A stretch of 64,000 bases of DNA from Glacieibacterium frigidum (GTDB lineage Bacteria; Pseudomonadota; Alphaproteobacteria; Sphingomonadales; Sphingomonadaceae), in the NCBI RefSeq assembly GCF_007097155.1, contig NZ_VJWA01000002.1:930001-994000 (forward strand). Reading direction: 5' to 3'. This document shows, one piece after another, positions 8,819 through 17,452 of this stretch. A program made the translations under genes and the position numbers. Position 1 is the first letter of the stretch. Each line of letters starts with the position of its first letter. The notes under the pieces were generated by a model. The model worked only from the letters and a program-made list of their open reading frames with translations. It was not told the origin of the DNA and searched no databases.

Positions 8819-10309
8819 ATGACGGAAGCCAGGCGCGACTATGACGTGCTGATTGCGGGCGGGGGACCGACGGGGATCACGCTCGCGCTGCTCCTCGGGC
8901 AGGCAGGCGTATCTGTCCTCGTCGTCGAGAAAGAGGCCGCGATCTACCCGCTGCCGCGCGCGGCGCACATCGACCATGAGACGATGCGCGTCTTTCAGCA
9001 GGTCGGTGTCGCCGATCGCCTCATGGCGACCTGCCGCCATACCGACCGCTATGATTTCCTCAACGCCAAGGGCAAGGTCCTGATGCGCTTCGACGGCGCG
9101 AGTGCGATCGGGCGCGGCGGTTGGCCGGCGGCGAACATGATTCACCAGCCGTCGGTCGAGGCCGCGCTGCGCGACCGGCTGAGCAATTTTCCCAACGTCG
9201 AACTGCGCTGCGCGACCGCCTTGATCGGCTACCGCCCCATGGCCGACGCGGTCGAGGCAGATTTGTCGAGCGCGATAGGGCCCGGAACGATCCGCGCGCG
9301 CTTTCTGGTCGGGGCAGACGGTGCGCGCAGTCCGGTGCGCGAGGCGGCGGGCATCGAGTTCGACAACCTGGGGTTCGAGGAGCCCTGGCTCGTCGTCGAC
9401 GCGATCGTCACCGATCCGTCGCGGCTTCCGACCGCCAATTTGCAGATCTGCGACCCCGAACGGCCGACGACGTGCGTCCTGATGGGCGAAGGCCGCCACC
9501 GCTGGGAATTCATGATCAAGCCGGGCGAGGACCCCGCCGAGGTCAGCAGCGACGCGTCGGTGGCGCGGATGCTCGCCCCGTGGAACGTCGAGGGTGCGGT
9601 CACGATCGAACGCAAGGCCGTCTATACCTTCCGGGCCCGGGTCGCGCGGCGCTGGCGGAGCGGCAATGTCCTGCTGGCCGGGGACGCCGCCCACCAGACG
9701 CCGCCGTTTGCCGGACAGGGGCTCTGCTCGGGCATCCGCGACGCGGCGAACCTGAGCTGGAAGCTCGCGGCGGTGATCGCCGGATCAGCGTCGCAAGCGC
9801 TGCTCGACAGCTATCAACCCGAACGCGAGCCCAATGCGCGCGCGACGATCGCGATGGCCATCATGATGGGGCGGACGGTGTGCGCGACGAGCCGCTGGTC
9901 GGCGTTCGTGCGCGACACTAAGTTTCGCCTTGCCCGGGCGTTGCGTCTGACGCCGAGCGGACCGCCGGCCTATCCGCCCATCTCAACCGGCACGATCCTG
10001 GCGGCAACGCACGGGGCCGGCAGCTATTTCCCGCAGCCGTGCGCCACCGCCGATCCGGCGCTGAAGCTCGACGATGTTCTCGGGCCCGGCCCCTGGCTAA
10101 TCGCACGGGAAGCGGCGCCGGCTGCGGACAGGCTGGTCGCGACCGGGCTGGATGCGGCCGGCGTCGCGCCGTTCAGGGCAGCGATCACAGCCTGGCTCGA
10201 CAGTCATGCCGCCGATGCCGTGCTGGTGCGGCCCGATCGCTACGTCTTCGGCACCGGCCGCCCCGGCGATCTGGCTGCCGCCTGGCAAGGGATCATCGGC
10301 CAAGCCTAG
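8819..10309 (+). CDS. FAD-dependent aromatic monooxygenase (MhpA/PheA-like)
   Basis: A 496-residue class A flavoprotein monooxygenase. The dinucleotide-binding motif DVLIAGGGPTGITLALLL is at residues 9-26. The second FAD signature is NVLLAGDAAHQTPPFAGQG, followed by LCSGIRDAANLSWKLAAV. The pattern matches 3-(3-hydroxyphenyl)propionate hydroxylase and phenol hydroxylase relatives, although the C-terminal thioredoxin-like region is short. It would use NAD(P)H and O2 to hydroxylate a phenolic ring, making the diol cleaved by the dioxygenase upstream. A strong purine-rich ribosome site (GGGGGGAGGACG) precedes the ATG. Confidence 0.85.
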   Translation: MTEARRDYDVLIAGGGPTGITLALLLGQAGVSVLVVEKEAAIYPLPRAAHIDHETMRVFQQVGVADRLMATCRHTDRYDFLNAKGKVLMRFDGASAIGRGGWPAANMIHQPSVEAALRDRLSNFPNVELRCATALIGYRPMADAVEADLSSAIGPGTIRARFLVGADGARSPVREAAGIEFDNLGFEEPWLVVDAIVTDPSRLPTANLQICDPERPTTCVLMGEGRHRWEFMIKPGEDPAEVSSDASVARMLAPWNVEGAVTIERKAVYTFRARVARRWRSGNVLLAGDAAHQTPPFAGQGLCSGIRDAANLSWKLAAVIAGSASQALLDSYQPEREPNARATIAMAIMMGRTVCATSRWSAFVRDTKFRLARALRLTPSGPPAYPPISTGTILAATHGAGSYFPQPCATADPALKLDDVLGPGPWLIAREAAPAADRLVATGLDAAGVAPFRAAITAWLDSHAADAVLVRPDRYVFGTGRPGDLAAAWQGIIGQA

Positions 10310-10322
10310 CAGGCCGACGCTC

Positions 10323-11030
10323 TCAGCCCGTCAGAAGCGCCGCATCCATCAGGAAAACCCGGTTCGTCATGCGCGCCGCAGTCTGATCGGCGGCATCCGA
10401 CGGTGCGCCAAGCCCGCGCATCAACATCGCCAGCATTTCCTGCGTCATCGGCACCGCCAGCACATCCTGTTCCAGTTCGAGCAGATGCGCGACGATGACC
10501 TGGGTGACGGCGCCGGTGATTGTCACGGCCGCTTCGATCGAGCCGAAGCGGAACTGACCCGATGCGCGTCCCGCCTCCAGATCGGCGACGAGGCCGACGT
10601 TAAGCGCCTGTTCTTCGGTGAAGGTTAGTGCCGCGACGTTCGCAAAAAACCTGGCATGCAGCGGATCGAGCAGGGCCATGCGCGCGTGCACTGATACGCC
10701 CTGCGCCAGTCGCTCGGCGGGGCTTTCGACCGAAGCGTTCACCCGGGTGACGATGGTCTCGAAGATTTCGCGCGACTGCCGCCGCAACTCGAGCAGGAAG
10801 GCATCCCGGTCGGCGAAATGATTGTAGAAGGACTGCTTGGCCGTCCCCGCAAGGCCGACGATCTCGTCGACGCCGAGCGCGCCGATCCCCTGCCGGCCGA
10901 CGAGATCGAACCCGGCGCGCACGAGCCGCTCGCGCGTCTTGACCCAGCGCTTGTCCTTTATTGGGGCGGGTTGGATTTCGGTCACTCCTGAACGCTCCCT
11001 AGCCCTGCGACGAACCGGCAATGCCCCCAC
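10323..11030 (-). CDS. TetR family transcriptional regulator
   Basis: A 235-residue TetR protein. The HTH lies near residues 25-75, with GVDEIVGLAGTAKQSFYNHFADRDAFL. The ATG at 11030 is used; a GTG at 10985 would trim 15 residues and still keep the HTH. It converges with the monooxygenase gene and diverges from the TonB receptor gene, so it probably controls receptor expression. No clear palindrome of the TGAC-N6-GTCA kind was seen in the 155-base gap, so its operator differs from that of the first TetR. Confidence 0.85.
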   Translation of the reverse strand: MGALPVRRRARERSGVTEIQPAPIKDKRWVKTRERLVRAGFDLVGRQGIGALGVDEIVGLAGTAKQSFYNHFADRDAFLLELRRQSREIFETIVTRVNASVESPAERLAQGVSVHARMALLDPLHARFFANVAALTFTEEQALNVGLVADLEAGRASGQFRFGSIEAAVTITGAVTQVIVAHLLELEQDVLAVPMTQEMLAMLMRGLGAPSDAADQTAARMTNRVFLMDAALLTG

Positions 11031-11185
11031 CCTCTGCTAAGTCTTGGCCCTAAAGTCCATCAGATTTCTCGGATCACGCTTTTCGACTTGCGCTTGTTGC
11101 GACAGCGGCATAAGATAATGGACAATTCGGCTAAGAACGCAGCCCGTAGGGTGAAGCGGCCAGAAGAGGCCATTGGGGGGATACC

Positions 11186-13369
11186 ATGCGCAATCACACC
11201 ATCACGCTGGGGCTTTGTGCAGCAGCCTGCCTCGCTGCCCCTTCACTCGCGCAGGACGCAGCACCGGCTGAAACCGCTATGGCGAGCGACGACGAGATCG
11301 TCATCACCGCCCGCAAGCGCTTTGAAGCGTTGCAGGACGTGCCGGTCTCGATCGGCGTCGCCACCGCCGAAATGATCGCGAAAACCGGCACGACGTCGCT
11401 GCTCCAGATTCAAAGCATCGCCCCCGGCCTCAATCTCGCCAAGGCGCCGACGGGCAACGAGATCGGCGTGACGATCCGCGGTCTCGGCTCGGCACCGGGC
11501 GATTCGGCGTTCGACAGTTCGGTCAGCCTGTTCATCGACGGCGTCTATGCGCCGCGCTCGCGCGAGTTCGCCTCTGCGCTGTTCGACGTTGAACGCGTCG
11601 AAGTCATTCGCGGCACGCAGGCCGCCCTGCTCGGCAAGAACACCAGTCTCGGTGCGATCAATCTCGTAACGCGCAAGCCGGGCGACAGCTTCGCGCTCGA
11701 ACTCCGCGCCGGCTATGATTTCGAACTGAAGTCGCGGGTCATCGCGGGCGGCGTCGACATCCCGCTCGACGCGACGCTGGCGCTGCGCGTGTCAGGGCAA
11801 AGCACCTTCGACGGCGGCTGGACGCGCAATACGATCAGCGGGAAGAACAACCCGAGCCGACACGACGATGCGATCCGCGCCGTGTTGCATTGGGAGCCCA
11901 GCGCCGCGTTCGATGCTACCGCCTATTATCAGTACAGCTTCGGCCGCGACACCGGCACGCCGTCCGAATTCATTGCCGCCAATCCCACGGCGGCGCTGCT
12001 GCAGGGGCTCGCCGGCGCGCCGAACACGCTCGACTTCGCGCTGAACCGGCAGAATGCGACGTACATCGGTGCGCCGGGCGGCGAGCAGACCGCGCGGCTC
12101 CGCGTGCATCGTGGCGGGCTGACGATGAACCTCGACCTCGGCGGGCCGACGCTGACCTCGGTGTCGAGCTATTCGACGTTCAAAGAAGCCGATCTCAACG
12201 ATGCCGACTTCCAGGCCGGCAACTATCTCAACCGCACCCTGGACGAGACCAGCCGCCAGTTCAGCCAGGAGGTCCGGCTCGTCTCGCCGGGCAAGCAGGT
12301 CTTCGACTATGTCGTCGGCGCCCTCTATCTCGACAACACACTGCGCAACGCAAGCGTGGTGACCGCCAACTATCCCTTCGGTCCTCCACAGGCGCCGACG
12401 GTGCCGATCGCGGGATCGTTCCGCAACGCCTTCGACCAGCAGACCCGGGCGGTATCGGCCTTCGCGCAGGGCACGCTGCGCGTGGCGGAGGGTTTCCGCC
12501 TGCTCGGCGGCCTGCGCTACACCAATGAGCGCAAGACGATCGACTTTGCGCGCACGGTCCTTGTACCGGGCCTCTTCAGCATCGCCATCTACCCGCCCTA
12601 TGCGCCGTTCACATTGAAGCGGACCGAGAACAACGTCGACTATTCCGCCGGGCTGCAGGTCGACCTCGCGCCCGATGTTCTCGCCTATGCGAGCTATGGC
12701 CAAGGCACGAAGAGCGGCGGCTTCGCGACTAGCGTCACCTTTCTCGACCAGTCGCCCTACGATTCCGAGCGCGCTCGCACCGCCGAAATCGGAATCAAGT
12801 CGCAGTTCGCCGACCGGACGGTCACGCTCAATGTCTCGGCCTTCAGTACTAATGTCGACAATTTCCAGGTCGTGACCTTTAACGGCCTCGCCTTCACCGT
12901 CGCCAACGCCGATCTGCAGAGCCGGGGGTTTGAGCTCGAGGCGAGCTGGCGGCCGGTCAGGGGTGTGCGTCTGTTCGTCAGCAACACCTATGCCGACGCC
13001 AAGGACCGCCGCACCAGTGCCCCCATCCCGCTCGCGCCCAAGTGGAGCGGCTCGGCCGGTTTCGACGTGCGGACGCCGCTGTCGGGAAGCATCGACGCGC
13101 TCGCCAATGGCTCGGTCGACTACCGCAGCAAGCGCTATTACCAGCAGGATCCGAACGCCGTCCCGCCCGGGGCGGCGTTCACCACCTACAACCTGAGCGT
13201 GGCGCTTGCCGACCGTGACGACCGCTGGGAGCTCCGTGCGATCGGCCGCAATCTGACCGACGCGAACGCCGCCGCCTTCATCTTCCCGACGCCGATCATC
13301 GGTGGTCCGAACGGCATCTCGGAGCGTGGGCGGTCGATCATGGTGCAGGGGACGGTGCGCTTTAGATGA
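11186..13369 (+). CDS. TonB-dependent outer-membrane receptor
   Basis: A 727-residue ligand-gated porin. The signal peptide covers about residues 1-22 (ITLGLCAAACLAAPSLAQ). A TonB-box-like DEIVITARKR is near residue 40. The plug domain (about 50-165) contains VPVSIGVATAEMIAKTG, TIRGLGS, VSLFIDGVY and VEVIRGTQAALLGKNTSLGAINLVTRKP. The rest is a predicted 22-strand barrel ending at QGTVRFR. A GGGGGG run precedes the ATG. Sphingomonads pair many such receptors with catabolic genes, so this one may import the compound degraded by the neighbours. Iron-siderophore transport is the alternative. Confidence 0.9.
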   Translation: MRNHTITLGLCAAACLAAPSLAQDAAPAETAMASDDEIVITARKRFEALQDVPVSIGVATAEMIAKTGTTSLLQIQSIAPGLNLAKAPTGNEIGVTIRGLGSAPGDSAFDSSVSLFIDGVYAPRSREFASALFDVERVEVIRGTQAALLGKNTSLGAINLVTRKPGDSFALELRAGYDFELKSRVIAGGVDIPLDATLALRVSGQSTFDGGWTRNTISGKNNPSRHDDAIRAVLHWEPSAAFDATAYYQYSFGRDTGTPSEFIAANPTAALLQGLAGAPNTLDFALNRQNATYIGAPGGEQTARLRVHRGGLTMNLDLGGPTLTSVSSYSTFKEADLNDADFQAGNYLNRTLDETSRQFSQEVRLVSPGKQVFDYVVGALYLDNTLRNASVVTANYPFGPPQAPTVPIAGSFRNAFDQQTRAVSAFAQGTLRVAEGFRLLGGLRYTNERKTIDFARTVLVPGLFSIAIYPPYAPFTLKRTENNVDYSAGLQVDLAPDVLAYASYGQGTKSGGFATSVTFLDQSPYDSERARTAEIGIKSQFADRTVTLNVSAFSTNVDNFQVVTFNGLAFTVANADLQSRGFELEASWRPVRGVRLFVSNTYADAKDRRTSAPIPLAPKWSGSAGFDVRTPLSGSIDALANGSVDYRSKRYYQQDPNAVPPGAAFTTYNLSVALADRDDRWELRAIGRNLTDANAAAFIFPTPIIGGPNGISERGRSIMVQGTVRFR

Positions 13370-13379
13370 TGCCCGTGCT

Positions 13380-13822
13380 GATCCAGCAGAGCGCCTCTGG
13401 CGGGCTTTGCCTTCCCGATCAGAGAAACACTGATGGGTGACGGCGTTGGCGCCCTACGTGTCGGCGAATTTTCGACTGGCAAGGCGCACGAGCGGGTCAC
13501 TGCATGGGAGCCAGGCCGCAAGCTTGCGTTCACCGTCGTCAAACAGCCTGCAATGACGGAAGAGATAAGTCCCTGTCGCCGCGTCCACGCCACGCACCTC
13601 AATGGCTATTTCCAGACCAGGGACACGAGTTTCGAAATCGAGAAGCGTCCTGGCGGCGTAACGCGCTTGATCGCCCGCGCATCACACGTCCTGCGTCTCG
13701 ACCCCGCCCTGTACTGGGAGCCGATGGCGCGCAGGGCGATCCACGAGAATGTCACGCGCGTGTTGTCCAGCATGAAGGTCAAAGCCGAAGCAGTGCAGCC
13801 GCGTTCGCTGCCAGACCGGTAG
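13380..13822 (+). pseudogene. Truncated SRPBCC (START/Bet v1-like) domain remnant
   Basis: The readable frame from an ATG at 13433 gives 129 residues: ALRVGEFSTGKAHERVTAWEP, then YFQTRDTSFEIEKRPGG, then DPALYWEPMARRAIHENV. This looks like the C-terminal part of a polyketide-cyclase/SRPBCC domain, and the frame stays open a little upstream (FAFPIRETL) as in intact homologues. The N-terminal half is missing because the frame is cut off at the TonB receptor stop. The protein is probably non-functional debris from recombination. No upstream ribosome site supports the internal ATG. Confidence 0.55.
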
Positions 13823-13896
13823 AGCGACGGCTCGCGGGACGTATCCGGGCATTCCCTCGAGAGGCGGGCGTACGCGATTGACCTCACAGGGTGATC

Positions 13897-15219
13897 TCAG
13901 CGCCGGTGCGGGTTGCTGGAAACCCAGTTTGCAGAAAGCTTGTCAACGTCAATCTCGGCGTACGTCGGCCCGAACGTGAGCGGCTGCCATGCCGGATGCC
14001 ATAAAGGCCTCACCCGCCATTTCTCACAGACATCCTGCTCAAAGAACTTTGCATGCTCGCGCGTGAGGTTCCGTGGCGGGGGCATACCGGCCTTGACCCA
14101 CGTGTGGATCTCGATCTCAATAGCCGTATCTGCCGCAAAGTCCCAGTATTCACGCCGAAATTGCTCACGTTCCCTTGCTTCGTAAGCCGCTTGGTAGAAG
14201 TCAGTCATATTGATTTCCGGCGCGCTCAAGATTGGCAGAAAGCCCCGGAGCCGCTCGATCGTATCTGTGTCATATGAGAACGGGTCGTTGTCCTTGCGGG
14301 CTTCGGTAAAGTGAAGCCAGTCATCGGAACTGGAGATAGCATAGGATGCCATGTAATTTTTTTTGCAGGCGCCTGCGATCTCCGCTGCATCGTTCCGGGC
14401 CATTTCCTTTATCGACGGTGATACACCCGATATGCCCGTAGCCGAGTGATTAAACTCATCGAACAACGCAGTTCGATATTGCTGGACCGCGCCAGCGGCT
14501 GGATCGAGGTAGGCGAGCGCGACTGCCGTATTCACGCCTGGCGGTAACTGATTGACGTCTGCCAGGGGGTGATTCTCAGCAGCCAGGTCACCGTCCGGAA
14601 TTGAATTCGCCCAACTTTGAACGGCGCTACGTAGCGCCTTGGCCAAGTGCAGCCGGAAATCTTGATTGCCGCCGAGGCGCTGCAGGCTTCTCTTTTCGGC
14701 CGCCAAGAAATGGTCATTGACCGTTACCATGACAGGCCAGCCGATGCCTATTGCCGCCTTGGCCGCAACGCCCACTCGGAGTTCGCGTACGACCATGCTC
14801 GCCACGATCAGTCGCAACGCATCTTGGTAAGCGAGTTTGTACAATTCACGCTCGCCCGCAGGCAGCGTCTTATCAATTAATCCTTCGATCAATTCACGCT
14901 GGCGTTTGATAAACCGCGACGGCGAACCTTTACCTGCTGCACGGCCATATGTGGTTTCCGGCCGGAGTTCGAACGAGCCTTTTCCGAACGCCGCCACCCA
15001 GCTCGTCAAGTCCGGCTCGTCGCCGACGAGCGCCAGGACAACGTCCCGCAGCCATTCCTCTTTAGCGCTACCCGGATTCTCGAACATGCCGATGATCTGG
15101 GTAGCGAGCCTGTTCGCCGCTGTTGGGTCGCGGCCCCACGACTCGCGATACGTTCGCAGCATCTCCGCGCTGAACAGCGCTTCCAGGTTCAACGACATCA
15201 TTCCTGTTGCCTCGCTCAC
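13897..15219 (-). CDS. Hypothetical protein, 440 residues
   Basis: I do not recognise this family. The sequence looks like a soluble, mostly helical protein without signal peptide, transmembrane helices or a catalytic motif I can name. Conspicuous stretches are RESWGRDPTAANRLATQIIG near the N-terminus and an acidic, aromatic-rich C-terminus (REYWDFAADTAIEIEIHTWV). Codon use looks like a real gene and the frame is long. It is separated by 256 bases with two hairpins from the next minus-strand gene. In a variable island it could belong to defence or phage functions, but nothing in the sequence shows this. Confidence 0.6.
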   Translation of the reverse strand: MSEATGMMSLNLEALFSAEMLRTYRESWGRDPTAANRLATQIIGMFENPGSAKEEWLRDVVLALVGDEPDLTSWVAAFGKGSFELRPETTYGRAAGKGSPSRFIKRQRELIEGLIDKTLPAGERELYKLAYQDALRLIVASMVVRELRVGVAAKAAIGIGWPVMVTVNDHFLAAEKRSLQRLGGNQDFRLHLAKALRSAVQSWANSIPDGDLAAENHPLADVNQLPPGVNTAVALAYLDPAAGAVQQYRTALFDEFNHSATGISGVSPSIKEMARNDAAEIAGACKKNYMASYAISSSDDWLHFTEARKDNDPFSYDTDTIERLRGFLPILSAPEINMTDFYQAAYEAREREQFRREYWDFAADTAIEIEIHTWVKAGMPPPRNLTREHAKFFEQDVCEKWRVRPLWHPAWQPLTFGPTYAEIDVDKLSANWVSSNPHRR

Positions 15220-15323
15220 GGGATGACGTGGTCGTCGACCTCGTCAAATCTGCCGTGACAAAATTGGTCATTAAGATGACACGCTTTCCAATCGTCACGG
15301 GACAAGTGGTTAGGCGCAATACC

Positions 15324-15387
15324 GTAAAAGTGTCGGGGCACTTTTACTTTTGCGGGCGGGCGCCCGGCGGCGGCTGCAGCCGCCGGG
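15324..15387. other. Two adjacent perfect hairpins
   Basis: GTAAAAGTG (15324-15332) and CACTTTTAC (15339-15347) form a 9-bp inverted repeat with a 6-base loop. CCCGGCGGC (15363-15371) and GCCGCCGGG (15379-15387) form a second one. They lie between two minus-strand hypothetical genes, just upstream of the 440-residue gene. The first, AT-rich palindrome could be a repressor operator. The second could be an attenuator or terminator stem, though no clear T-tract follows on the minus strand. Confidence 0.4.
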
Positions 15388-15475
15388 TCCTTTGCACCGC
15401 TGCGACGGTGCGACGGAAGACGTTAACGAAATCTGGCCTCTCAGCCGTCGTCGTCAGCGCGCTCGTTCGCTACGA

Positions 15476-16033
15476 TTATGGTTCGCAGATGATCGCCACG
15501 ATCCGATTATGCTGATCGCCGGTCAGAAGATCCAGATCCATCCAACCCTTGCCGCACTCCTTGAAAAGCCGTGCGATAAACGCGCCAGAACGTTCGTACA
15601 GGCCAGTCGACTTGAAAAAGTCTCGGTCCTTCTCCAGGCCAACGAGCATCTCTCTCGTCGGCTCGAGTTCGGCGTTCACAACCTCCAACTTGACCGACGA
15701 CACGTAGAGCTTCAGCTTGTCTTCAGCGACCTCCTGGCGCAGTTGGCTACGCTTCAAGATCAGCGCCCGCGCAATGTCCTGCGGATAGTTCGTGTCCATC
15801 TTTGGGCTCTGCAGGCGCCGACGGGCATCTTCGGAAGCGCCGTGACGACGCGACGCTCGCTGCTTCCGCAGGTGCCTGTTACGCTCGGCGAAAACGGCGA
15901 CCTGGGCCATAACCTCGCTTTCTGCCGCCTGAAGATCCTCCTCGGGCAGGCCAACGAAGGGCGTGGTCTTCGTCTCGTCGATCTCAGCGATCAATGCCTG
16001 TGCGCTATGAGCGCGCTGTGCTTCCGTGTTCAT
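15476..16033 (-). CDS. Hypothetical coiled-coil protein
   Basis: A 185-residue unrecognised protein. The middle (about residues 40-130) is rich in Glu, Lys, Arg and Leu with heptad-like spacing (AQVAVFAERNRHLRKQRASR, then KLKLYVSSVKLEVVNAELEP), which suggests a coiled coil. The C-terminus is compact (AFIARLFKECGKGWMDLDLL). No signal peptide or membrane segment. Possibly part of the same minus-strand group as the 440-residue gene and the small membrane protein upstream. Function unknown. Confidence 0.5.
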   Translation of the reverse strand: MNTEAQRAHSAQALIAEIDETKTTPFVGLPEEDLQAAESEVMAQVAVFAERNRHLRKQRASRRHGASEDARRRLQSPKMDTNYPQDIARALILKRSQLRQEVAEDKLKLYVSSVKLEVVNAELEPTREMLVGLEKDRDFFKSTGLYERSGAFIARLFKECGKGWMDLDLLTGDQHNRIVAIICEP

Positions 16034-16076
16034 GTCGTTCTCCTGATTTCAAGCCACGTACGTTCTGGCTTGGCGA

Positions 16077-16358
16077 TCAGGGGGCTGCCCACACTTCCGG
16101 CGGGTGGTTGAAGTATCGGATTACCAAGTGCCCCTGCCAGGGTGTTGGCGGCATCGCCGGACGGCTTGGTCGAATTCGCGGCGGTAGATAGATCGTCAAT
16201 CGCAGGACGGGAAGTCGGCAGACCGCATCGATGCTGAGCGCAACAATTCCGATCGCGCAGAGCGCAATCAACATCCAGATGAGACCGGCCAGCAGCGATA
16301 CCATTTCCATTCGTTGGAACAGAAACGGAACCTCTGCAACAGCTAATTGTAGCGGCAA
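16077..16358 (-). CDS. Small single-pass membrane protein, hypothetical
   Basis: A 93-residue frame; an internal ATG at 16310 (MEMVSLLAGL...) is the likelier start. One strongly hydrophobic helix (LLAGLIWMLIALCAIGIVAL, about residues 22-41) is followed by a basic, proline-rich tail. It lies 43 bases upstream of the coiled-coil gene on the same strand, so the two could be co-transcribed. No family recognised; existence as a gene is moderately supported. Confidence 0.35.
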   Translation of the reverse strand: MPLQLAVAEVPFLFQRMEMVSLLAGLIWMLIALCAIGIVALSIDAVCRLPVLRLTIYLPPRIRPSRPAMPPTPWQGHLVIRYFNHPPEVWAAP

Positions 16359-16613
16359 TCCGATTTCTATCTCAGCACCCGGGCACGACGCGGTCGCTAC
16401 GTCGCAGCACTATCGCTGCACGCGAAGCGGTCTCACTTTTTCATTCCGTCGAACTCTCGTCCTTGCGGCTGCTTCGCTTGCATCGAGCTTGTAGTTCCAG
16501 TCTTCGACGGAACTCTGGTCGCCGGTCATCAGGCTACCGGCAGCGTCCGACAACCGGATGAGTAATCCATTCTACCTCGCTGGAGCAGCGCCGGCGCTTC
16601 TTGCAGGTGGACA

Positions 16614-17309
16614 TTACCCGCTCGTCCGGGTCGTTCTTTCGCCATCGACACGCCAGTTCGTCGCCGACGACTTGGCGCGGAGCAGGATCGGCACACCGTG
16701 CTTGAGGCTAAGGTATGTGTGGAGTTCCGATGGCACGGCTAGCTCGGTCTCGAGCCTGACTTCCGACGTCATCCGGTCCTCGGCCGCATCGACGCGCGAG
16801 AGGACGAACGGGAAAGTCTCGATAACGTCCCGGCCGTCGCTGGTCAGCTTGAAATAGCCGTGCCCGTTCAGGACGAATGTCTCGGCCGATACGCCGACCG
16901 CAATCGCATACGCTTCCAGCGGCGCCTGCGTGTCGGTGGCCGGTACGACGATGGCCGCATTTGCTGCGCCCCTTCGGACAGCTGCCGTGGCGAGGACCGT
17001 CCGCCGCGCCCGCGCCAACGCCTCGGCACGCGCCGGAATCGATCCGGGAGCAAGATCGACGAATGGGCGACCGGCACCATCGAACCGCGCCTCGGCAAGA
17101 ACGCGCGGCAACGGCGAAGCGTCGAAGGCGAATACACGGTAGCCGGCGACGTCGACGACCGCCGCCAGATTGTCGTCGGCGATCCCCTGGCTCGCAAAGG
17201 CCGACCGCGCCGCCTCGGTAGCGAGGTCGAGATGGAAGATCAGGCTGCCGCGCCGGGCGGCAACCTCGGCCGCCTCGCCCAGGCGCCGCCATGCCTCGTC
17301 CGTCTGCAT
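16614..17309 (-). CDS. Hypothetical protein divergent from the toxin gene
   Basis: A 231-residue protein I cannot assign. The N-terminal 130 residues are Ala/Arg-rich with an alpha/beta look (GSLIFHLDLATEAARSAF, VVDVAGYRVFAFDASPL). The C-terminal part has FVLNGHGYFKLTSDGRDVIE and LHTYLSLKHGVPILLRAKSS. No signal peptide, membrane helix or metal site is obvious. It starts 107 bases from the polymorphic toxin gene in the opposite direction. It could be unrelated, or an accessory factor such as an adaptor or chaperone; the sequence does not decide. Confidence 0.5.
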   Translation of the reverse strand: MQTDEAWRRLGEAAEVAARRGSLIFHLDLATEAARSAFASQGIADDNLAAVVDVAGYRVFAFDASPLPRVLAEARFDGAGRPFVDLAPGSIPARAEALARARRTVLATAAVRRGAANAAIVVPATDTQAPLEAYAIAVGVSAETFVLNGHGYFKLTSDGRDVIETFPFVLSRVDAAEDRMTSEVRLETELAVPSELHTYLSLKHGVPILLRAKSSATNWRVDGERTTRTSG

Positions 17310-17452
17310 CGCCTCTTCCTCGTCCGCCGATCATGCCGATTGCCTTGCGCTTTTGAAGCAAGTCGACCGGCTTGGGATAGTCGGAACGATTATCGCCACG
17401 CGGCGCCCATGCTGCGATGTTCACGAGGTACGACCTAGCAAGAGTATCTGCG

